DNA of 64,000 nt, taken from contig CAIJOA010000046.1 of the NCBI GenBank assembly GCA_903822185.1, positions 1-64,000 of the forward strand, given 5' to 3'. This DNA is from an uncultured Rhodospirillales bacterium. GTDB taxonomy: Bacteria; Pseudomonadota; Alphaproteobacteria; ATCC43930; CGMCC-115725. Shown piece after piece: positions 39,047 to 47,681 of this stretch. A program made the position numbers and the translations under genes. Each line of letters opens with the position of its first letter. The first letter of the stretch is position 1. A model generated the notes under the pieces. The model saw nothing but the letters and a program-made list of their open reading frames with translations, did no database searches and was not told where the DNA came from.

Positions 39047-39979
39047 ATGGCCAAGGATAATGAAACCGGAACGACGCGGCGGCAGGTGCTGCAATGCATG
39101 GCTTGGGGCAGCGCCGGCTTGCTGTGGACGGTGACGGGCGGCGTGCCGCGTGCTTCGGCGCTGGAGCCGGGCGCCAAGGCGGCCAAGGATTTCACCTTTA
39201 TTCAGGTCAGCGATTCCCATATCGGATTCAACAAACCGCCCAATCCCGAACCTGACGCGACCCTCAAGGAAGCGCTGTCGCGCATCGCTTCGATGAAGCA
39301 GCGACCGGCCCTGATGCTCCATACCGGTGATGTGACTCAGCTTTCAAAGCCCAGCGAATTCGATGCTGCGCAGGGAATCATGCAGACCGCAGGGCTCGAA
39401 ACCTATTACGTGCCGGGCGAACATGACGTCATCAATGACGACGGCAAGGCGTTCTTCGAACGCTTCGGCCGCAACAAGAAAAGCGGCGGCTGGTACAGCT
39501 TTAATCAAGGCGGCGTGCATTTCATCGGCCTCGTCAATGTCTTGAACCTCAAGGCCGGCGGGCTCGGTTATCTCGGGCCGGATCAGATCGCCTGGCTTGG
39601 CAACGACGTGAAAGGATTGAGCGCCTCGACGCCGATCGTCGTCTTCGCGCACATGCCGCTCTGGTCGCTCTATCCGCAATGGGGCTGGGGCACCGACGAT
39701 GCGGCCCAGGCGCTGGCGCACCTGAAACGCTTCGGCTCGGTGACGGTCCTCAACGGCCATATCCATCAGATCATGCAGAAGGTCGAAGGCAAGGTCACGT
39801 TCCAGACCGCCCGCTCCACCGCCTTCCCGCAGCCTACGCCGGGCGATGGCCCGGGCCCCGGCCCAATGCAGATCCCGGCCGACCGGCTGCGCACCGCGCT
39901 GGGCATCCGCCAGATCGATTTCGGACCGAAAAAACCGTCGAAGGCGCCCGGCATCCAAGACAGCGCGTTGGCGGGGTAA
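39047..39979 (+). CDS. Tat-exported metallophosphoesterase
   Basis: A 310-residue calcineurin-like phosphoesterase. A twin-arginine signal (TTRRQVLQCMAWGSAG, Arg11-Arg12) precedes the catalytic domain. Metal ligands lie in VSDSHIGF, HTGDVTQ, GEHDV (variant of GNHD), FAHMPLW and NGHIHQ. Such a periplasmic location fits a role in envelope stress. The gene is divergent from the ECF sigma operon, with its start only about 150 bases away, and is followed by a cupredoxin. Confidence 0.9.
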   Translation: MAKDNETGTTRRQVLQCMAWGSAGLLWTVTGGVPRASALEPGAKAAKDFTFIQVSDSHIGFNKPPNPEPDATLKEALSRIASMKQRPALMLHTGDVTQLSKPSEFDAAQGIMQTAGLETYYVPGEHDVINDDGKAFFERFGRNKKSGGWYSFNQGGVHFIGLVNVLNLKAGGLGYLGPDQIAWLGNDVKGLSASTPIVVFAHMPLWSLYPQWGWGTDDAAQALAHLKRFGSVTVLNGHIHQIMQKVEGKVTFQTARSTAFPQPTPGDGPGPGPMQIPADRLRTALGIRQIDFGPKKPSKAPGIQDSALAG

Positions 39980-39985
39980 CAGGCG

Positions 39986-40360
39986 ATGCGGAAATTCTTG
40001 ATCCTCGCCGCTGCCGGTTTCGTCACGGGTTTCGCCGGCCACGCCTTCGCTCATGACATGGGCATGATGGAGGCGCGCCCGACCGTCGCTCAGGCGACGC
40101 CGTCAGCGCCCAATACCATCGACATCAACAATTTCGATTTCGGGCCGAAGGTCATCACCGTCCCGGTCGGCACCACCATCACCTGGATCAATCACGACGA
40201 TGAACCGCACACTGTCGTCAGCAGCGCCAACCCGCGGATTTTTCGCTCCGAGGCGCTTGATACGACGGATAAGTTCAGCTTCACCTTCGATAAGGTGGGG
40301 ACTTACGCCTATTTCTGCTCAATCCACCCGCAAATGACCGGGACGGTGGTGGTGAAGTAG
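39986..40360 (+). CDS. Periplasmic cupredoxin (type 1 copper)
   Basis: A 124-residue protein with a signal peptide (ending HAFAHD) and a plastocyanin/amicyanin-type fold. The copper ligands are His75 (EPHTVV), Cys111, His114 and Met117 in CSIHPQM. Length and motif fit a small blue copper electron carrier. It starts six bases after the metallophosphoesterase and thus shares its transcript. The His/Met-rich mature N-terminus (HDMGMMEA) could bind extra copper. Confidence 0.93.
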   Translation: MRKFLILAAAGFVTGFAGHAFAHDMGMMEARPTVAQATPSAPNTIDINNFDFGPKVITVPVGTTITWINHDDEPHTVVSSANPRIFRSEALDTTDKFSFTFDKVGTYAYFCSIHPQMTGTVVVK

Positions 40361-40380
40361 GAAACGGACGAAATTCCGAC

Positions 40381-40417
40381 GGTTAGCCCAAAAAGCCGAG
40401 TGGTTATTGGGCTAACC
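40381..40417. terminator. Bidirectional hairpin between cupredoxin and small gene
   Basis: A perfect 10-bp inverted repeat, GGTTAGCCCA at 40381-40390 and TGGGCTAACC at 40408-40417, between the cupredoxin stop and the convergent 55-residue gene, whose last codons overlap the right arm. No clear T-tract. Confidence 0.5.
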
Positions 40418-40571
40418 AACCTTTTTCAACCATTTCGGCGAGCTTTTCGTATTCGTGGGCCATGATCTCAAACTGTTCTTTGAGACGTTGCGGACCTGCG
40501 TGCTTTGCCTTGAGGCGAAGCTCCGCTGCCCGGCTCCGGTAGAGTTCCGCGCGCGACCCATCAAAACTCAT
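40404..40571 (-). CDS. Small helical protein of the RAxELRxKA type
   Basis: A 55-residue protein starting MSFDGSRAELYRSRAAELRL and continuing with a helix FEIMAHEYEKLAEMVEKG. It has the same two-helix pattern as the proteins at 24016 and 24206. I recognise this as a recurrent short-protein type in rhizobia, of unknown function. The ATG at 40571 is favoured over a frame from 40688, whose extra residues are untypical. Confidence 0.65.
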   Translation of the reverse strand: MSFDGSRAELYRSRAAELRLKAKHAGPQRLKEQFEIMAHEYEKLAEMVEKGWLAQ

Positions 40572-40781
40572 GACGGCAAATATAACCCCTTTTCGTTGTC
40601 CAAAACTACGAAGTAAAGGGGAAGTAAGCCTGACCCAGCCGCTCGGAACGAGTCGGTCGCTTATCGGGCTATGTCTTTCATGCCGCATCCGGCGAAATTA
40701 ACCGATGCCGAAGCGGCCGCGCTGGTTTTGCCGCGCGACGGGTGGAAGCACTTATGTTATGGTCCCACCGTCACTTAGCCG

Positions 40782-41990
40782 GTGGTCTTACTCTTGCCTG
40801 TCAACCCGCGCCTCGAACGGCTTGCCGATAACCCGTTCTCGAAGCTCCGTGAGCTTTTCGACGGGGTGCAGCCGCGTTCGAACGAGCCGGTGCTGCCTTG
40901 GGCCGTGGGTGAGCCGCAACATGCGCCGCCGCCGATGCTGGCCCAAATCCTGGCGGAAAAGGCGGAATTCTGGAATCGCTACCCGCCGCCGGCTGGAACG
41001 CCTGAATATCGCGCCGCCTGCGCCGGCTGGTTGACCCGCCGCTATCGCCTGCCTGCCGGGATGGTCGATCCCGACCGCAATGTGATGATCGTCAACGGCA
41101 CCAAGGAAGCGCTATTTCTCTGTCCGCAAATGGCGGTGCCGCAGGAGAAAGCCGGCCGCGTCCCGACCGTGCTGCTGCCGAACCCCTATTATAATGTTTA
41201 TAACGCCGGGGCGATTTTCGCTGGGGCCGAGCCGGTCTATCTTGACTGCACCAAGGAAACCGGGTTTCTGCCCGACCTCGACGCGATCCCAGCCGAGACG
41301 CTCGAACGCTGTGCGCTGTTCTATCTGTGCAATCCGGCCAATCCGCAGGGTGCGATCGCTGATCTCGATTATCTGAAAAAGGCGATCAAGCTGGCGCGGG
41401 CGTATGACTTCGTGTTGCTGGCCGACGAATGCTACAGCGAGGTCTATCAACGGCGCGAACCGCCGGGCGCGCTTCAGGCCTGCGCCGAACTGGGCGGCTC
41501 GCTCGATCATGTGCTGGTGTTTCATTCACTGTCGAAGCGATCGAACGCGGCGGGTCTGCGCTGCGGCTTCGTCGCCGGCGACCCGCATCTGATCGAACGC
41601 TTTTCGCATCTTCGCTCTTATGCGGGCGCGGCCGTGCCGGTGCCGATCCAAGAGGCAGCCGTCGCGCTGTGGAACGACGAAGCGCATGTCGATGCCAACC
41701 GCGTGCTCTATCGGCGCAAGTTCGACATCGCGCAGAATTATCTCGAAGGCAAATTCGGTTTCTACCGGCCCGAGGGCGGGTTCTTTTTGTGGCTCGATGT
41801 CGAGGATGGCGAGAAGGCAGCGCTGACGCTGTGGCGCGACGCCGGCATACGCACCTTGCCCGGCGCCTATACCGCGCGCGCCAATCCAGGCAGCGCCAAT
41901 CCGGGGCAGCGTTTTATCCGCGTCGCTCTGGTGCATGACGACGCGACGATCGAAGCAGGCATGAAGCGCCTGCTGCGTGCTTTGACTTAA
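40782..41990 (+). CDS. PLP-dependent class I/II aminotransferase (DapC-like)
   Basis: A 402-residue fold-type I aminotransferase. PLP-binding Lys252 lies in FHSLSKRSNAAGLRCGF, with NPANPQGAI and ADECYSEVY providing the Asn and Asp/Tyr of the cofactor pocket. The N-terminus (NPRLERLADNPFSKLREL) matches succinyldiaminopimelate transaminases of alphaproteobacteria, so lysine/peptidoglycan precursor synthesis is likely. GTG at 40782 is used; TTG at 40794 (giving MPVNPRLERL) is an equal candidate. The gene is 9 bases upstream of ftsK. Confidence 0.85.
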   Translation: MVLLLPVNPRLERLADNPFSKLRELFDGVQPRSNEPVLPWAVGEPQHAPPPMLAQILAEKAEFWNRYPPPAGTPEYRAACAGWLTRRYRLPAGMVDPDRNVMIVNGTKEALFLCPQMAVPQEKAGRVPTVLLPNPYYNVYNAGAIFAGAEPVYLDCTKETGFLPDLDAIPAETLERCALFYLCNPANPQGAIADLDYLKKAIKLARAYDFVLLADECYSEVYQRREPPGALQACAELGGSLDHVLVFHSLSKRSNAAGLRCGFVAGDPHLIERFSHLRSYAGAAVPVPIQEAAVALWNDEAHVDANRVLYRRKFDIAQNYLEGKFGFYRPEGGFFLWLDVEDGEKAALTLWRDAGIRTLPGAYTARANPGSANPGQRFIRVALVHDDATIEAGMKRLLRALT

Positions 41991-41999
41991 GGGGGAACG

Positions 42000-44483
42000 A
42001 TGGCGAGCATTACTGAAACCGGACGTCGATACGCCGAGGCATCGCCGCGCTCCTGGCGCCGCGCCTTCGTGACGAGTTCGGGTTTCGCCTTTCTGGCACT
42101 CGGCGCATGGCTTGCCGCCGTGCTGGCGACGCACGATGCGGGCGATCCGTCATGGAACCAGTCGATCAATGCGACGGCCAAGAATCTGATGGGCCTGCCC
42201 GGCGCGCGCATCTCGGACCTGATGCTGCAATGGCTCGGGCTTGCGGCGTGGCTGCTGCCCGCGGTGCTGATCGATTGGGCGCTGCGTTTCATCAGCGGCA
42301 AAGGCCTGACGCGCTTCTGGCTAAAGGCATTGGTGTTGCCGGCGTTGCTTTTCGCCGCGGCGCTCGCGGTATCGATCCTGCCTGCGCCTTCAAGCTGGTG
42401 GACCAAGACCGGTCTCGGCGGCGTCATCGGAAAATTGAGCCGCGATGGCTTCGCTCATATCAGCGTCGCGCCCGCGATTTCGGCAATGGCTGCCGCCGTG
42501 CTGGTCGCGTTGATGCTGCTTTATGTCATGGGCTGGTCGTTCCTGACGCTCGCGCCGCGCGCTGCCGCGGCGAAGGCGGCCGATGTCGTCGCGAAGAAGC
42601 GTTACGTGCGGCCCACTGCGCATCAAGACGATGATGACGACGATTACGAGGATGACGAAGAAGAAGGCGCGGTGAAATCTGCCAAGCCGGCACTCTTCTC
42701 GCGTCTCAAGAGCCTCATCCCGGCGATGCCGAAGCTCAGTGGTGTGCGCGTCTTCGCCGATGATGACGACACACCGAAGCTGCGCCGGGAGCCGCGTCTT
42801 GGCTCGGTCGGTACTGCCCGCGACGATGACGAAGAAGCCGAAGACGATATCGAGATCGCGCGTCCTGTCGTTGCCGCGCCGGCACGCCGCATCGCGACGG
42901 TCGAATCACCACGCAAGACCAAAAAGCGCGAACAGCAACGCCAGACCTCGCTCGATCTCGGTCCGGCAGGCGCGGAGCATCTTCTGCCGCCGCTGGATCT
43001 TCTGACCGACAATCCGCCGTCGCGTTTCGCCCAGGTCAGTGAAGACGCGCTGCAGCAGAATGCGCGGCTGCTCGAATCCGTACTGTCCGACTACGGCATC
43101 CAGGGCCAGGTCGTGAAGGTGCGTCCGGGTCCGGTTGTTGCTCTCTACGAACTCGAACCTGCACCGGGCATCAAGGCCTCGCGCGTCATCGGCCTCGCCG
43201 ATGATATCGCCCGCTCGATGAGCGCAATCTCGGCACGCGTTGCCGTCGTGCCGGGCCGCAACGTCATCGGTATCGAACTGCCGGCAGCGAAAGCCGAGAC
43301 GATCTATCTGCGCGACCTGCTGCAATCGGACGATTATGAACGCACCTCGGCGAAGCTCGCGCTGGTGCTCGGCAAAGACATCGGCGGCACGCCGGTGATC
43401 GCCGATCTCGCCCGCATGCCGCATCTTTTGATTGCGGGTACGACGGGCTCGGGCAAGTCCGTCGGCATCAATACAATGATCTTGTCGATCCTCTATCGGA
43501 TGCCGCCGGATCAATGCAAATTCATCATGATCGATCCGAAGATGTTGGAACTCTCCGTCTATGACGGCATTCCGCATCTGCTGGCCCCGGTCGTGACCGA
43601 GGCGCGCAAGGCGGTGGTCGCGCTCAAATGGACCGTGCGCGAAATGGAAAACCGGTATCGCGCCATGTCGAAACTCGGTGTGCGCAATATCGAAGGCTAT
43701 AACCAGCGCCTCGCCGAAGCGCAGTCGCGCGGTGAAATCTTGAAGCGCAAAGTGCAGACCGGCTTCGACGAAGAAACCGGCAAGCCGATCTTCGAGGAAC
43801 AACCGCTGGCCTCGACACCGCTGCCGATGATCGTCGTCGTCGTCGATGAAATGGCCGACTTGATGCTGGTCGCCGGCAAGGATATCGAAGCCGCGGTACA
43901 GCGTCTGGCGCAGATGGCCCGCGCCGCCGGCATCCATATCGTGATGGCGACGCAACGTCCCTCGGTCGATGTCATCACCGGCACGATTAAGGCGAACTTC
44001 CCCACCCGGATCAGTTTCCAGGTCACCTCCAAGATCGACAGCCGAACGATCCTCGGCGAATCCGGCGCGGAACAGCTCCTGGGCCGCGGCGACATGCTTT
44101 ATATGGCCGGCGGCGGGCGCATCACCCGCGTCCACGGTCCGTTCGTCTCGGATGAGGAAGTCGAGCGTGTCGTCCGCTTCTTGAAGGACAATGGCGGCCC
44201 GCCCACCTATATCGAGGAAGTCACCGAAGAAGCCGAAGACATGGCCGATATGGCTCTGGGCGGCGGCGACAGTGAAGGGTCGGGCGATCAGCTCTATGAC
44301 CAGGCGGTTGCGCTGGTCTGCCGTGAGCGGAAAGCATCGACCAGCTTCGTGCAGCGCCACCTGCAGATCGGCTATAACCGTGCTGCGCGCATCGTCGAAC
44401 GCATGGAAGCAGAAGGCGTTGTCACCGCCGCCAACCATGTCGGCAAGCGCGAAGTCCTCGGCCGCAACATAGATGAGCGATGA
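42000..44483 (+). CDS. ftsK: DNA translocase FtsK
   Basis: An 827-residue FtsK. Four transmembrane helices occupy roughly residues 25-190. A linker rich in acidic runs (DDDDDYEDDEEEG) follows. The RecA-like motor has Walker A GTTGSGKS near residue 481, Walker B VVVVDEMADLM, and RISFQVTSKIDSRTILGESGAEQLLGRGDMLY. The C-terminal gamma winged helix is EGVVTAANHVGKREVL. It pumps DNA towards dif during division. It is coupled by ATGA overlap to the lolA-like gene. Confidence 0.97.
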   Translation: MASITETGRRYAEASPRSWRRAFVTSSGFAFLALGAWLAAVLATHDAGDPSWNQSINATAKNLMGLPGARISDLMLQWLGLAAWLLPAVLIDWALRFISGKGLTRFWLKALVLPALLFAAALAVSILPAPSSWWTKTGLGGVIGKLSRDGFAHISVAPAISAMAAAVLVALMLLYVMGWSFLTLAPRAAAAKAADVVAKKRYVRPTAHQDDDDDDYEDDEEEGAVKSAKPALFSRLKSLIPAMPKLSGVRVFADDDDTPKLRREPRLGSVGTARDDDEEAEDDIEIARPVVAAPARRIATVESPRKTKKREQQRQTSLDLGPAGAEHLLPPLDLLTDNPPSRFAQVSEDALQQNARLLESVLSDYGIQGQVVKVRPGPVVALYELEPAPGIKASRVIGLADDIARSMSAISARVAVVPGRNVIGIELPAAKAETIYLRDLLQSDDYERTSAKLALVLGKDIGGTPVIADLARMPHLLIAGTTGSGKSVGINTMILSILYRMPPDQCKFIMIDPKMLELSVYDGIPHLLAPVVTEARKAVVALKWTVREMENRYRAMSKLGVRNIEGYNQRLAEAQSRGEILKRKVQTGFDEETGKPIFEEQPLASTPLPMIVVVVDEMADLMLVAGKDIEAAVQRLAQMARAAGIHIVMATQRPSVDVITGTIKANFPTRISFQVTSKIDSRTILGESGAEQLLGRGDMLYMAGGGRITRVHGPFVSDEEVERVVRFLKDNGGPPTYIEEVTEEAEDMADMALGGGDSEGSGDQLYDQAVALVCRERKASTSFVQRHLQIGYNRAARIVERMEAEGVVTAANHVGKREVLGRNIDER

Positions 44484-45160
44484 CAAAAATTTTAGGTAAC
44501 GACGATACCGGCCTTTCAGTCTCTCGCCGGACGCTGCTGACCGCGGCGCCGATCTTTGCAGCGTTCGCGATGATGCCGCGCTGGGCATCGGCGGCGGTCT
44601 CCGCCGCCGACAGCGCCGATATCGGCCGGGTGCAGGATTACCTCAACAACATCAAAACGCTGAAGACCCGCTTCCAGCAGGTCTCGAATGACGGCGGCGT
44701 CGCGACCGGCACGCTCTATATGTCGCGGCCGGGCAAGATGCGGGTCGAATACGATCCGCCGGTGCCGGTGCTGATGGTCGCGACCGAAGAACGCATCTGG
44801 TATTACGACAAGAAGCTCGAGGAAATTAGCTTCTTTGACTTGAAGGACACGCCGGCGTGGTTCCTGCTGCAGCCCAACGTGCGCTTCGGCGGCGAAATCA
44901 CGGTCAGCGGTTTCGAGCGGTCGCCGGGCGCGTTCCGCGTTACCGTCAACGAAACCAAGAATCCCGATCTTGGCAAGGCGACGCTGGTGATGAGCGACCA
45001 GCCGCTTCAGCTGCGCCAGTGGAAAATTCTCGACGCGCAGCAGAAACAGGTCACGGTGACCCTCGACGATCCACATTACGGCCTGCCGCTCGATCCGCAG
45101 CTTTTCTATTGGACCGATCCGCGCCCGCCCAGCGCCCGCGCGACGGGCACGGGCAACTAA
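44480..45160 (+). CDS. lolA: LolA-family outer-membrane lipoprotein carrier protein
   Basis: A 226-residue LolA-like protein that would shuttle lipoproteins across the periplasm. NIKTLKTRFQQVS, GTLYMSRPGKMRVEYDPP and IWYYDKKLEE are the family core. The signal region reads SVSRRTLLTAAPIFAAFAMMPRWASA, with an Arg-Arg pair that resembles a Tat rather than Sec signal. The ftsK-lolA order is typical of alphaproteobacteria. A hairpin with a T-rich tail follows the stop. Confidence 0.92.
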   Translation: MTKILGNDDTGLSVSRRTLLTAAPIFAAFAMMPRWASAAVSAADSADIGRVQDYLNNIKTLKTRFQQVSNDGGVATGTLYMSRPGKMRVEYDPPVPVLMVATEERIWYYDKKLEEISFFDLKDTPAWFLLQPNVRFGGEITVSGFERSPGAFRVTVNETKNPDLGKATLVMSDQPLQLRQWKILDAQQKQVTVTLDDPHYGLPLDPQLFYWTDPRPPSARATGTGN

Positions 45161-45197
45161 GCCGGACTTCGGCCTGTAAGCCAACCGACCGAAAATT

Positions 45198-45246
45198 CGC
45201 GCGCCCCGTGACGGAATAACGCATCACGGGCGCGCGTTTTCTTTTC
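45198..45246 (+). terminator. Intrinsic terminator after lolA
   Basis: A 13-14 bp GC-rich stem (CGCGCGCCCCGTGA at 45198-45211, TCACGGGCGCGCG at 45224-45236, one bulge) followed by TTTTCTTTT. It closes the dapC-ftsK-lolA unit. Confidence 0.9.
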
Positions 45247-45279
45247 GTCTTTCGGCTGGTTTCGCGGATACTTTTTCTC

Positions 45280-46098
45280 ATGTCGATTCTCGACGCACCG
45301 CCTGTGGCTCGCAAACGCACTCAGCGTCCGGCCCCGCTCGCGGTTATTGGCATTCAATGCTGCCGGCGTGACGTCGTCACCGAAGGCGGCACCCATCCCG
45401 GCCATACCGCCGTCAAAAAATACGTCGATGCCGTCTCCGGCGGCGCGGGCGCGATGCCGCTGCTGATCCCCGCCGAAGGCGCGGCCGAATGGGCCGATGC
45501 CATCGTCTCGCGCATCGACGGGTTGCTGCTGCCCGGTTCTCCGTCGAATGTCGAACCGCGCCATTATGACGGTTGCCCCAGCCGTTTGGGCACGATCCAT
45601 GATTCGGCGCGCGATACGATCGTGCTGCCGCTGTTGCGCGCGGCGGTGCGGGCCGATCTGCCGATCATTGCGATCTGCCGCGGCATTCAGGAATTGAACG
45701 TCGCGCTGGGCGGCAGTCTTCATCAACTGGTTCACGAAGTTCCCGGCCGGCTCGACCACCGCGCGCCCGATATCGACTCGCTGGATGAACGCTATGCGCA
45801 TTGTGCCCATACGGTTGAGCTGCGCGTCGGCGGCATGCTGGCGCAGATCGCCGGCACCAACCGGCTCTCGGTCAATTCGCTCCATTCGCAAGGCATCGAC
45901 CGTCTCGCCCCGGCTTTGACGATCGAGGCGGTCGCGCCGGACGGGCAAATCGAAGCCGTCACCATTCCCGGCAAAAGCTTCATCGTCGGGGTGCAATGGC
46001 ATCCCGAATTCCGATTCGATCGGAATCCTTTTTCGCAAAAACTCTTCGCCGCGTTTGGCGCCGCCTGCCGCGCGCGGGCCGAGGCGCGCGTCGCCTGA
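45280..46098 (+). CDS. Gamma-glutamyl-gamma-aminobutyrate hydrolase family (class I glutamine amidotransferase-like)
   Basis: A 272-residue PuuD-type peptidase C26 protein. The nucleophile is in AICRGIQELNVALGG, and the base in GVQWHPEF. An early DGLLLPGSPSNVEPRHY loop is characteristic of gamma-glutamyl-GABA hydrolases. These cleave gamma-glutamylated amines in putrescine use, but no other puu genes are near. The next gene begins 32 bases downstream. Confidence 0.92.
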   Translation: MSILDAPPVARKRTQRPAPLAVIGIQCCRRDVVTEGGTHPGHTAVKKYVDAVSGGAGAMPLLIPAEGAAEWADAIVSRIDGLLLPGSPSNVEPRHYDGCPSRLGTIHDSARDTIVLPLLRAAVRADLPIIAICRGIQELNVALGGSLHQLVHEVPGRLDHRAPDIDSLDERYAHCAHTVELRVGGMLAQIAGTNRLSVNSLHSQGIDRLAPALTIEAVAPDGQIEAVTIPGKSFIVGVQWHPEFRFDRNPFSQKLFAAFGAACRARAEARVA

Positions 46099-46129
46099 CA
46101 AAGATCGTTCGTCGCCGCATAATCGGGCG

Positions 46130-47080
46130 ATGAGCGGACCGTATCTTTCTTTCCCTGATGCTGATGATGTCTTTTGGGTCGATGCCCCCGATGGCGTGAC
46201 GCAGCCGGTCTATGCTCTGAACGGCCCCGCCGATGCGCCGGCGGTTTTGTTCGGTCATGCCAATGGATTCTGCGCTGGTTCCTACGCGCCGTTCCTGAAA
46301 GAGCTTGCGCGGCATCATCGCGTTTTCGCCTTTGATGCGCGCGGCCATGGCGCGTCGCGCTGGCCGAACGGATCGCTGGCCGAACTTTTCACGTTGGATC
46401 GTTTCGCCGACGATCTCGGCCGCATCGCTGGTGCGGTGCGCACGCGCCTCGGTGATGCACCGCTCGCTTACGTCGGCCATTCGCTCTCGGGTGCGGCGGC
46501 CTTGATGCTGGAAACAAAAGCCTCGCCGCACTGGGCCGGGATCATGCTGTTCGAACCGCCGGTCTTTCCGCCGAAGGACGCAACCGCCTCGAAGGAAGCC
46601 TCGCGTCTCGAAGGCGGCACCGCGCGGCGTCGCGCGGATTGGTCCAGTCCCAATTCATTTTTCGATCGCCTTAAAGGCAGCGCGACATTTCAGAATTTTA
46701 CCGACGAGATGCTGCGCGCTCATTGCAGCGCCTCTTTGCGGCCCTTGGCGGACGGCGGCTTTACGCTCGCCTGTCCGCCCGCCGTCGAAGCAGCGATCTA
46801 CGGCACCAATCGCATCGCCGCGCTCTGGGCCAAATGCGGCGAAATTGCGGCGCGCGTCGATCTCGTCAGCAGCGATCCGACGTTGCCGACTCCAAGCTGG
46901 AGCAGTCTGACCATCAGCGCGCTTGCCGAGCGTCTATCGCATAGCAGCCTTACGGCGATGCCAAAGGCCGGACATCTCATGTTTTTCGAGCAACCGGGCG
47001 AGTCTTTGGCACTGATCACAAAACGGTTACGTGAAATCGCTGAAAGGGTGATTGAAGCGCCGCGAACTCTGCTTACCTAG
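46130..47080 (+). CDS. Alpha/beta hydrolase
   Basis: A 316-residue alpha/beta-hydrolase fold protein. The oxyanion segment LFGHANGFCAGSY and the nucleophile elbow GHSLSGAAAL (catalytic Ser) are clear; the C-terminal histidine is in MPKAGHLMFFEQP. Substrate is unknown. The ATG at 46130 is preferred to a longer frame from 46055 that overlaps the upstream gene's 3' end. Confidence 0.88.
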   Translation: MSGPYLSFPDADDVFWVDAPDGVTQPVYALNGPADAPAVLFGHANGFCAGSYAPFLKELARHHRVFAFDARGHGASRWPNGSLAELFTLDRFADDLGRIAGAVRTRLGDAPLAYVGHSLSGAAALMLETKASPHWAGIMLFEPPVFPPKDATASKEASRLEGGTARRRADWSSPNSFFDRLKGSATFQNFTDEMLRAHCSASLRPLADGGFTLACPPAVEAAIYGTNRIAALWAKCGEIAARVDLVSSDPTLPTPSWSSLTISALAERLSHSSLTAMPKAGHLMFFEQPGESLALITKRLREIAERVIEAPRTLLT

Positions 47081-47089
47081 ATATTCAGA

Positions 47090-47204
47090 AGCGCGACGAG
47101 TTCGCTCGCCGCCAGCCCGACGGTGTTCCCCCGAGCCCGAAGGACTTCCCCGCGAAGGGGCTTCGAGCGCCCGGTTACCCCCCTAACCGGGCGCTTTTTA
47201 TTTT
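47090..47204 (+). ncRNA. Candidate small RNA with C-rich loops and terminator
   Basis: Between the hydrolase stop (47080) and the terminator at 47167 lies a structured stretch. It shows a C-rich single strand GTGTTCCCCCGAG (47120s), a hairpin around CTTCCCCGCGAAGGGGC (about 47147-47163), and the terminator whose loop is CCCCCC. Repeated C-rich loops that could pair with Shine-Dalgarno GGAGG are a feature of several alphaproteobacterial sRNAs. It could instead be the 3' UTR of the hydrolase mRNA. No family is recognised. Confidence 0.4.
47167..47204 (+). terminator. Strong intrinsic terminator
   Basis: Perfect 11-bp stem GCGCCCGGTTA / TAACCGGGCGC with a CCCCCC loop, followed by TTTTTATTTT. 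It ends either the hydrolase transcript or the candidate sRNA. Confidence 0.93.
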
Positions 47205-47302
47205 CCGCGTTCGCTATCTTTTTGATTAGCGAAGATTTTATGCATCTAAACCGCGCGCCCGGTCTTATAGGGAGGTCATTCAACCCTCCCGGAGGACGAA
47301 CC

Positions 47303-47530
47303 TTGCGCCATTTTCTGACTGCCGCCCTTTTCGCCAGCACTGTTGTTCTCAGCCTCGGTGCGACTGCCAACGCCGCGCCGTCCGCTGCCTTCTCGCCGAC
47401 CGACCAAGTGACCAATGAATCGCAGATCACCCAGGTCGATCGCCGTTGCGGCCGTCATGCCCATTTCGTGCCGCGCCATCGTTTCCATGGCCGTCTCGTT
47501 CGCGGAGCCTGCGTCCGTAACGGTCGCTAA
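47303..47530 (+). CDS. Small secreted hypothetical protein
   Basis: A 75-residue protein with a convincing signal peptide (RHFLTAALFASTVVLSLGAT, cleavage near ANA-AP) and a basic mature part ending in RRCGRHAHFVPRHRFHGRLV and GACVRNGR, with two Cys and many His/Arg. Similar short His/Arg/Cys-ending exported proteins occur in rhizobia. The start is a TTG at 47303 with GGAGGA at 47291; an ATG at 47240 would add a non-signal extension. Confidence 0.65.
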   Translation: MRHFLTAALFASTVVLSLGATANAAPSAAFSPTDQVTNESQITQVDRRCGRHAHFVPRHRFHGRLVRGACVRNGR

Positions 47531-47611
47531 CCCGTTACTCCGTCGGGGTGTGCCTTCATGCCCCGGCCACTAGGCCCCTCGGCGACGTAGCCGGGGGGTC
47601 CCTTTTGCGTC

Positions 47612-47653
47612 AAATGCCCCGCTGTCTAAACGGCTTTAGATAGCGGGGCATTT
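47612..47653. terminator. Long hairpin upstream of esterase gene
   Basis: A 19-bp near-perfect stem: AAATGCCCCGCTGTCTAAA pairs with TTTAGATAGCGGGGCATTT, one G-T wobble. It lies 29 bases before the esterase start and beyond the small secreted gene. It could terminate the latter or structure the esterase leader. Confidence 0.55.
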
Positions 47654-47681
47654 GTGCTTCAACATCCACCGATAACGGGGG

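Noticed and set aside
42906-44588. 560-codon frame antisense to ftsK
   Set aside because: A shadow of a GC-rich gene with strong third-position bias. FtsK motifs on the plus strand are complete.
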